Positions 59,137-64,000 of a stretch of 64,000 nucleotides of DNA are shown here, piece by piece. The notes beneath the pieces were generated by a model. It had not been told where the DNA came from. It saw nothing but the letters and a program-made list of their open reading frames with translations, and did no database searches. The stretch is from Brevibacillus porteri. Lineage in GTDB: Bacteria > Bacillota > Bacilli > Brevibacillales > Brevibacillaceae. Position numbers and translations under genes: made by a program. Location: the NCBI RefSeq assembly GCF_003013475.1, contig NZ_PXZO01000017.1, positions 186,001 to 250,000 of the forward strand, read 5' to 3'. How positions within the stretch are numbered: position 1 is the first letter of the stretch; each line of letters starts with the position of its first letter.

Positions 59137-61122
59137 CTACTCTTCTCTTACGGATAACCAGATGTCTTTGACCAGTTCCATGAAGGTCTGGATTGCAGGC
59201 TCTTCTCTTCGGCGACCCAGACAGACCAGCGATGTTTCTGCTTTCTTGGAAAAGCGGTACAGCTCCATTAGTTCTCCTGTTCGAAGCTCTTTTTCCACTA
59301 GAACCTTACTGAGCAGGGCTATGCCTGTTTGATTCAGGACTGACCGTTTGATCGTTTCTTCGCTGCTACATTTAATGACTGAGGGTGGGATGTAGTTTAA
59401 CTCCAACAGGCATTGGGTAATAAATTCATCGAGATTGCACCCCTCCTGATAAGACAAAAAAGGAAAGGTCACGAGAGCCTCTGCCAGTGTTTTGTCCTTC
59501 ATCAAATCAGGAGAAGCAATCAAGGTGAATTGTTCCAAGTCCACGACGCTGGAATCCATACCTGGTTGCGAGGTGATGCCCGCAATGATCCCAATATCCG
59601 CCTCGTGGGCTTGTATTTTTTTCAAAGTCTCCTGACTGGTGCATGAAATCACCTGCAAATTGACCTGTGGATGTGTCTCTACATATGCTTTCAGAATTTG
59701 GGGCATGTATTGGATGCAATAAAACTCCGGGGCCGCCACGACCAGCGGTCCTACAGGCATGTCTAAGTGATTAAGTCCCTCCGCCATGTGCTGGAGAACG
59801 TAGAAAAGCTGATCCGTATGTTGTTTCACTATTTTTCCGGCCGGTGTCAAAAACGTGCGCTTACCTACCCGATTCAGCAAAGGATGACCCAGCTCCCGCT
59901 CCAATGCTTGAATCTGGAGTGTAATCGTAGGCTGGCTGTATCCGAGTTGCTCTGCAGCCTTCGTCAAGTTCAAATGCTCGGCAACGACCTGAAATGTCTT
60001 CAGATTGCGTGACTCCAAAAACTCCGATACTTTTGATAGACCTACTTGAAGCACTTCTGTCGAGCAGGCGTACCCGATTCGTAACCACCCTTCCATGTCG
60101 AAGCAACTGCCTGGTGTCAAAAACGCCCCTGTCGTTTTAAACAGGTCAATGCAAAACGTTTCCGAAGGGATATCCAGCTCGTACTTGAGCATTGCGGTTG
60201 TTCCAGCCTGCGGCTTGACGTAAGAGACCAACGGCTCCTTCGCTACCCACTTGTCGAGAATCTGCAGGTTGTCCCGCACGATCTTTAGGCTGCGCTCCAT
60301 GATCTTGTCGCGGTTTTTCAGTGCATGGACAGCCAGCATATCATCCAGCATCCCGCAGCTGATGGTCGTGTAATCGCGGTGCTGGAAGCAGCTTTTGATC
60401 ACATCCTGAGGTGCTGCAATCCACCCTAGACGCAAGCCCGCCAATGAAAACACTTTGGACATGCTGCTTGTCGCAATCCCTTTTTCGTACAAGTCGACGA
60501 TAGATGGTACCACAACCTCCGGGTCTTGGTGCAAATTTCGATACACCTCGTCACACAGTAAGTAAGCATCTACGGAGCGGGCAATCTCTACGATTTCTCG
60601 CAGCAACCCTTCACCCATCAAAGCTCCAGATGGATTGTTCGGATTGTTGATACAGATCAGCTTGGTCTTGTCTGTAATGAGCGAGCGCAGCTCAACTGGA
60701 TCAGGCAAAAAATCATTTTCCGGCAAAAGTCTGAGCAGCTTGACCTGCGCTCCGAACGACTCCGGTACCGAATAAATTTGCTGATACGTTGGATGAACGG
60801 TAATTACTTCGTCACCAGGCGCAACGAGCGAGAACAAGGTGAGAAAATTCGCTCCGATCGCCCCGTTCATCGCCAAAATGTTGTCCGGCTTCATCGTTTG
60901 ATACATACTCGCGACGAGGCTGCGGAATTCCGGCGAACCCTCGATATGACCGTACGTCAGCTTCTTCTGGGCCATCTCGCGGAAAAAATCTTCCGGCTCA
61001 TCGGAAAGGCGGATCAACTCTTCTACCGTCAGCGAATCGACGCATGTTTCGGCAATATTGTAAACAGCCTCCATCTCGTAGGCGTTCATCCATTCTTCTA
61101 CTTTAAAAGGTGCAATTCTCAT
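59137..61122 (-). CDS. Fusion protein: PLP aminotransferase (class I/II) joined to a complete LysR-type regulator
   Basis: The 661-residue open frame has two complete units. Residues 1-370 form a fold-type I aminotransferase: AMNGAIGANFL near 84, NNPNNPSG at 159-166, Asp191 and Tyr194 in CDEVYRN, PLP Lys223 in SSMSKVFSLAGLRLG, and substrate-type Arg348 in WLRIGYA. Residues 373-661 form a LysR regulator: NLKTFQVVAEHLNLTKAAEQ (HTH) then a substrate-binding domain from about 455. The join at ESR/NLKTF has no linker. MocR proteins have the opposite order and a GntR HTH. It follows the OCD-family gene by 33 bases and shares its operon. A sensor role for the enzyme half, or coupling of product to DNA binding, is inference. 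Confidence 0.9.
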   Translation of the reverse strand: MRIAPFKVEEWMNAYEMEAVYNIAETCVDSLTVEELIRLSDEPEDFFREMAQKKLTYGHIEGSPEFRSLVASMYQTMKPDNILAMNGAIGANFLTLFSLVAPGDEVITVHPTYQQIYSVPESFGAQVKLLRLLPENDFLPDPVELRSLITDKTKLICINNPNNPSGALMGEGLLREIVEIARSVDAYLLCDEVYRNLHQDPEVVVPSIVDLYEKGIATSSMSKVFSLAGLRLGWIAAPQDVIKSCFQHRDYTTISCGMLDDMLAVHALKNRDKIMERSLKIVRDNLQILDKWVAKEPLVSYVKPQAGTTAMLKYELDIPSETFCIDLFKTTGAFLTPGSCFDMEGWLRIGYACSTEVLQVGLSKVSEFLESRNLKTFQVVAEHLNLTKAAEQLGYSQPTITLQIQALERELGHPLLNRVGKRTFLTPAGKIVKQHTDQLFYVLQHMAEGLNHLDMPVGPLVVAAPEFYCIQYMPQILKAYVETHPQVNLQVISCTSQETLKKIQAHEADIGIIAGITSQPGMDSSVVDLEQFTLIASPDLMKDKTLAEALVTFPFLSYQEGCNLDEFITQCLLELNYIPPSVIKCSSEETIKRSVLNQTGIALLSKVLVEKELRTGELMELYRFSKKAETSLVCLGRRREEPAIQTFMELVKDIWLSVREE

Positions 61123-61155
61123 CGTCGTTCCCCTCCTAATCCTATCCTTTCACCC

Positions 61156-62205
61156 TTACAGATCAACGATCGTTCCTACACCGCGCTTATCCGCCACTTT
61201 CAAAATGTGTGCAGCTGTCAGTAAATCTTGGAACGCGATCCCGGTGCTATCAAAAATCGTGATTTCTTCTACCTGTTGTCTTCCTTGGGCACGACCGGGG
61301 ATGACATTGCCAATCTCTGCTGCGATATCGCCCTCTGTTATCAGCCCCTTTTTTACAGCTACCTTTGTCTCTCCCACCCGTACAGCCTGTCCGACATCAT
61401 CAACGAAGACGCGCGCTTTTGCAAAAAGCCGTTCATCGATTTCCTGTTTTCCTTCCATTTCTGCCCCTATGCAGGTAATATGCGTCCCCGGCTTTACCCA
61501 CTCCGCTTGGATCATCGGTTCACGTGAAGGGGTTGCTGTGATGATCATATCTGCTTGTCTAGTCGCTTCTTCGAGATTGTCCACCGCGATAAACTCCACG
61601 TCACAACGGCAGGCATATCGCTCGTACTCTTCTCCCGCATACTTGGAGACGAATCTGGTCAAGAGGTTCTCTTTGATTTTGGCGGCAAAGCTTTGCGCCT
61701 TTTCTGGTGATCGCGGATTGCAGATGTACACCCGCTTGATCTCTGTCATCGTCATCAGTGTCGCCATGATTTGAAAAGGAGCCTGATGTCCCGTCCCGAC
61801 AATCAGCAGGTTCTCCGATTCGGGACGTGCCAAATACTTTGCACCGATTCCTCCGGCAGCTCCCGTACGCATGCAAGTAATGTGCTCACCACTCAAAATC
61901 CCCTGCGGTACGCCAGTTCGGCTGTCTACTACCATCACAGTACCGACTAGTTGTGGCAGACCTTTCTTGTCATTGTCACCGAACCACGAGACGAGCTTGA
62001 GTCCAAATATATCGGCTTGCGGCAAATGACCGGATTTGATATCCATGTCGGCTCTGCCCTCTACGAACTCATGAAAAATGAGTGGAAACAACGTCGCCTG
62101 CTGACTCGATTTCATTTGATAGGCTTGCTCTACCACTTCGATGACACTGGCCATATCCAGCACATCTTCCGTTGTTTCCTGATTAATCACGCGAAATGGA
62201 AACAT
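61156..62205 (-). CDS. Ornithine cyclodeaminase/mu-crystallin-family protein
   Basis: The 349-residue protein has the family segments LKLVSWFGDNDKKGLPQLVG, TCMRTGAAGGIGAKYLARPE and NLLIVGTGHQAPFQIMATL (Rossmann binding), then ADMIITATPSREPMIQ and FVDDVGQAVRVGE. The family includes ornithine cyclodeaminase, alanine dehydrogenases, and imine reductases such as Lys/Arg-derived ketimine reductases. It has the conserved Lys/Asp positions of NAD(P)-dependent members. RBS GGGGAGG. Operon with the aminotransferase-LysR fusion points to amino-acid or cyclic imine metabolism. Substrate not assigned. Confidence 0.87.
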   Translation of the reverse strand: MFPFRVINQETTEDVLDMASVIEVVEQAYQMKSSQQATLFPLIFHEFVEGRADMDIKSGHLPQADIFGLKLVSWFGDNDKKGLPQLVGTVMVVDSRTGVPQGILSGEHITCMRTGAAGGIGAKYLARPESENLLIVGTGHQAPFQIMATLMTMTEIKRVYICNPRSPEKAQSFAAKIKENLLTRFVSKYAGEEYERYACRCDVEFIAVDNLEEATRQADMIITATPSREPMIQAEWVKPGTHITCIGAEMEGKQEIDERLFAKARVFVDDVGQAVRVGETKVAVKKGLITEGDIAAEIGNVIPGRAQGRQQVEEITIFDSTGIAFQDLLTAAHILKVADKRGVGTIVDL

Positions 62206-62285
62206 GTCTCTCTCCCCTCCCCACTGTTTCTTTCACACTAACACAGTTTTTCGAGGCGAAAAAATTGAAAGATCTAATGGTTACT

Positions 62286-62333
62286 ATAAAAAAAGCAAAC
62301 CCTCCATCCACAGATGCTGGAATGGAGGGTTAA
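62286..62333 (-). terminator. Terminator after the IclR gene
   Basis: AACCCTCCAT and ATGGAGGGTT form a 10-bp perfect stem; on the minus strand TTTGCTTTTTTT follows. It separates the IclR gene from the OCD-family gene. Confidence 0.9.
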
Positions 62334-62334
62334 C

Positions 62335-63066
62335 TTATGCGCCGCCGATTCTTGCCGAAATCGTCATAGCTTGGCGTTTCACTTTTTCGATGAGTAGGGG
62401 CAATCGATCTTCTGTCACCCGAAAGCACGGGGCGTTGATCGAGAGCGCTCCGACGAGTTGATTTCCGTAGCCGATGATTGGAGCAGCGACTGCCATGGTG
62501 CCTTCCGTCTTCTCTTCGTAGCTGATCGCATAGCCACTTTTCTTCGCTTCACTCAGCTGCTCCAAAAATGATGGCTGCTTGTCTGGCGAAAGCTGGGCAT
62601 AAACGACTTTCGTGATCGCATCCTGCTTCAAATACGCGAGAATGATTTTGCTAGGGGCGCCGATTGTGAGAGGAATCCGCTCCCCCAGGTTCTCGTCTAT
62701 GCGTATTTTCAGTGGACTTTCTACTTTTTCGATCGGCATCGAATCCGTCCCCGCCAATACGTTGAGGAAGATACTCTCCTCGACTTCATTCGCCAGCTCC
62801 TCCATGAAAGGCCTCGCCACAGCCCGCAGGTTTAGCTTTTCATGCAGGATAAAACCGATTTCCATCCACGTATATCCCGGCTTGTAATGCTTGGTGACTG
62901 GGTCCTGTTCAACCAATCCGAACTGGATCATAGATTCGAGAAAACGGTGGAGCGTACTGATTGGTAGACCCGTTGCGCTCGCCAGCTCCGAAATCGGCCA
63001 AGCATGTTTTTCATCTGAAATCAGTACCCGAATAATTTTCATCGCCCGTTCGACTGATTGAACCAT
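62335..63066 (-). CDS. IclR-family transcriptional regulator
   Basis: The start at 63066 (MVQSVERAMKIIRVLISDEK) fits the family consensus; an ATG 18 bases upstream overlaps the GGAGG site. The 243-residue protein has an N-terminal winged helix (WPISELASATGLPISTLHRF) and a C-terminal effector domain with GERIPLTIGAPSKIILAYL and GTMAVAAPIIGYGNQLVGA, ending CFRVTEDRL. IclR regulators often control aromatic or small carboxylate catabolism. It sits between the ABC importer genes (27 bases gap) and the OCD/fusion operon, so it may regulate both. Confidence 0.92.
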   Translation of the reverse strand: MVQSVERAMKIIRVLISDEKHAWPISELASATGLPISTLHRFLESMIQFGLVEQDPVTKHYKPGYTWMEIGFILHEKLNLRAVARPFMEELANEVEESIFLNVLAGTDSMPIEKVESPLKIRIDENLGERIPLTIGAPSKIILAYLKQDAITKVVYAQLSPDKQPSFLEQLSEAKKSGYAISYEEKTEGTMAVAAPIIGYGNQLVGALSINAPCFRVTEDRLPLLIEKVKRQAMTISARIGGA

Positions 63067-63093
63067 CTTTCTTTCGTCCTCCATGACTAAGAG

Positions 63094-63783
63094 TTACGCC
63101 GCCACACTCGTGTTGTCTTTCGCTTGTTTATTGGGGGCTTTGCCTCTGGCTAATCGTGCTTCCAGTTTGTTTACGAAATATGAGAAGATCATGATCAATA
63201 CGAGATAGTACAAGCCTACGACCATATAAGTCTCTAGCTGCTTGTAGTTGGAGGCTGCTTCACCCAGACCGGTTCCCCATAAATCTTGCATCCCTACGTA
63301 GGCGACCAGTGATGAGTCTTTGAGCCCGATGATAAACTGATTGCCAAGTGATGGGATCGCCCGACGGAACGCCTGTGGCAAAATGATTCTGCGCATCGCC
63401 AACGGGTACGACATTCCAAGTGATCGGGATGCCTCCATCTGCCCACGGTCAATGGACTGGATGGCGCCTCGGAAAATTTCTGCAATATACGCACCGTTAT
63501 GAACTGCCAGCGCGATGGCTCCTGCCCAAAACTGCGAGAGCGTCACCAAATTTGCCAAGCCGAAGTACAGAATACAAATTTGCACGATCAAAGGCGTCCC
63601 GCGAATGACGGTAATGTAGACGTGTGCGATGTAGTTCAATACTTTGTTATCGGATATCCGGAAAAAGGCAATGACAAGACCTACCACACAACCGAGCATC
63701 AGGGCAACTGCCGTCAACTGAACTGTGAGCCATGTCGCTTTTAGAAAAAGGGGATAACTGGATAGAAAAATATCAATAATCAC
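63094..63783 (-). CDS. Polar amino-acid ABC transporter permease
   Basis: The GTG at 63783 is preferred: GAGGAGG lies seven bases before it; a TTG six bases upstream is too close. The 229-residue protein has the His/Glu/Gln/Arg/opine permease form: RGTPLIVQICILYFGLANLV, then the EAA loop GQMEASRSLGMSYPLAMRRI and LKDSSLVAYVG. About five membrane segments. It pairs with the binding protein upstream. No ATPase gene is visible in the window; it may lie beyond the right edge or elsewhere. Confidence 0.93.
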   Translation of the reverse strand: MIIDIFLSSYPLFLKATWLTVQLTAVALMLGCVVGLVIAFFRISDNKVLNYIAHVYITVIRGTPLIVQICILYFGLANLVTLSQFWAGAIALAVHNGAYIAEIFRGAIQSIDRGQMEASRSLGMSYPLAMRRIILPQAFRRAIPSLGNQFIIGLKDSSLVAYVGMQDLWGTGLGEAASNYKQLETYMVVGLYYLVLIMIFSYFVNKLEARLARGKAPNKQAKDNTSVAA

Positions 63784-63808
63784 GTGCAATCCTCCTCACA
63801 TGAAGCGT

Positions 63809-63839
63809 TAAAAAGGGGGGCGTCCATCAGGGACACCCC
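63809..63839 (-). terminator. Terminator or attenuator between binding protein and permease
   Basis: On the minus strand GGGGTGTCC and GGACGCCCC form a 9-position stem with one G-T type mismatch and a 5-base loop, then CCTTTTTAA. It lies 10 bases after the binding-protein stop. Partial read-through would favour the binding protein. Confidence 0.75.
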
Positions 63840-63848
63840 GTTGCCCAC

Positions 63849-64000
63849 TTACTGTTTTTGCAGGATATTGCGGCCAAACCATTTTTGGCTGATCTTTTCA
63901 TAGGTACCGTCTTTAACGATCTCGTCCAACGCCTTGTTGAGGCGATCTACTGCCTCCTGGTCACCCAAGCGCACAGCGATCGCTTGCTCGTCAAAGCTCA
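63849..64000 (-). CDS. Amino-acid ABC transporter substrate-binding protein, 3' end only
   Basis: The minus-strand fragment of 49 codons plus stop reads SFDEQAIAVRLGDQEAVDRL, then NKALDEIVKDGTYEKISQKW and FGRNILQKQ. This is the typical end of family 3 amino-acid-binding proteins, in which the last helix carries DGTYxKIxxKWFG. Its start lies beyond 64000. It is the first visible gene of the amino-acid importer and precedes the permease. The ligand cannot be inferred from this piece. Confidence 0.9.
   Translation of the reverse strand, partial: SFDEQAIAVRLGDQEAVDRLNKALDEIVKDGTYEKISQKWFGRNILQKQ

Overview
The window looks like chromosome from an endospore-forming Gram-positive bacterium of the Brevibacillus/Paenibacillaceae type (inference). 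The grounds are an A/B/C spore-germination receptor operon, strong AGGAGG-type ribosome binding sites with frequent GTG and TTG starts, Fur boxes of Bacillus type, a cre-like site, moderate GC, and gene families typical of Bacillota. No rRNA, tRNA, CRISPR array, complete insertion sequence or prophage was seen. Most of the window is transcribed on the minus strand.

Layout, left to right. (1) 1-2.4 kb: the end of a gerABC-like operon on the plus strand. (2) 2.5-5.9 kb: nagA, a nitronate monooxygenase and a VOC-Nudix fusion. (3) 6.0-14.0 kb: a Fur-box-rich iron-siderophore island with two permease subunits, two binding lipoproteins and two AraC regulators. Each regulator carries a binding-protein-like sensor that matches one of the two lipoproteins. 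(4) 14.1-21.9 kb: a 2-aminoethylphosphonate uptake and degradation operon (binding protein, ATPase, fused permease, PhnX, PhnW), plus a saccharopine-dehydrogenase-like enzyme of unknown role and a DeoR-type regulator. (5) 22-24.2 kb: a pentapeptide-repeat protein, an amino-acid racemase and an SDR protein. (6) 24.4-29 kb: an accessory region with remnants of two polymorphic toxins (one HINT-barnase), their surviving immunity genes including a barstar, a SLOG/YpsA protein, decayed secreted-protein genes and an ankyrin protein. (7) 29.2-38.6 kb: a seven-gene operon (ankyrin protein, DUF2877, FdrA, DUF1116, NCS1 permease, carbamate kinase, guanine-deaminase-like protein) divergent from a PucR regulator. 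It is predicted to release carbamoyl phosphate from an imported nitrogen compound and make ATP. (8) 38.9-43.9 kb: assorted small genes and a large WG/Sel1-repeat protein.

(9) 44-58 kb: the most unusual block, a nine-gene minus-strand operon. In transcription order it encodes a ROK repressor, an ABC importer (lipoprotein, ATPase, fused permease), a cytoplasmic-looking and a secreted large PIG-L deacetylase, an argininosuccinate-lyase-like enzyme, a BadF-type sugar kinase and a small PIG-L deacetylase. A clear promoter and a ROK-type operator precede the repressor gene. I read this as a catabolic system for an N-acetylated amino-sugar conjugate; the substrate is unknown. (10) 58.1-58.6 kb: two adjacent long imperfect palindromes that look like mobile repeats. 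(11) 58.7-64 kb: a small unknown protein, an aminotransferase fused to a complete LysR regulator, an ornithine-cyclodeaminase-family enzyme, an IclR regulator and part of an amino-acid ABC importer.

The main candidates for something undescribed are the PIG-L/ASL/kinase importer operon, the aminotransferase-LysR fusion, the matched regulator/binding-protein pairs and the FdrA operon headed by an ankyrin gene.
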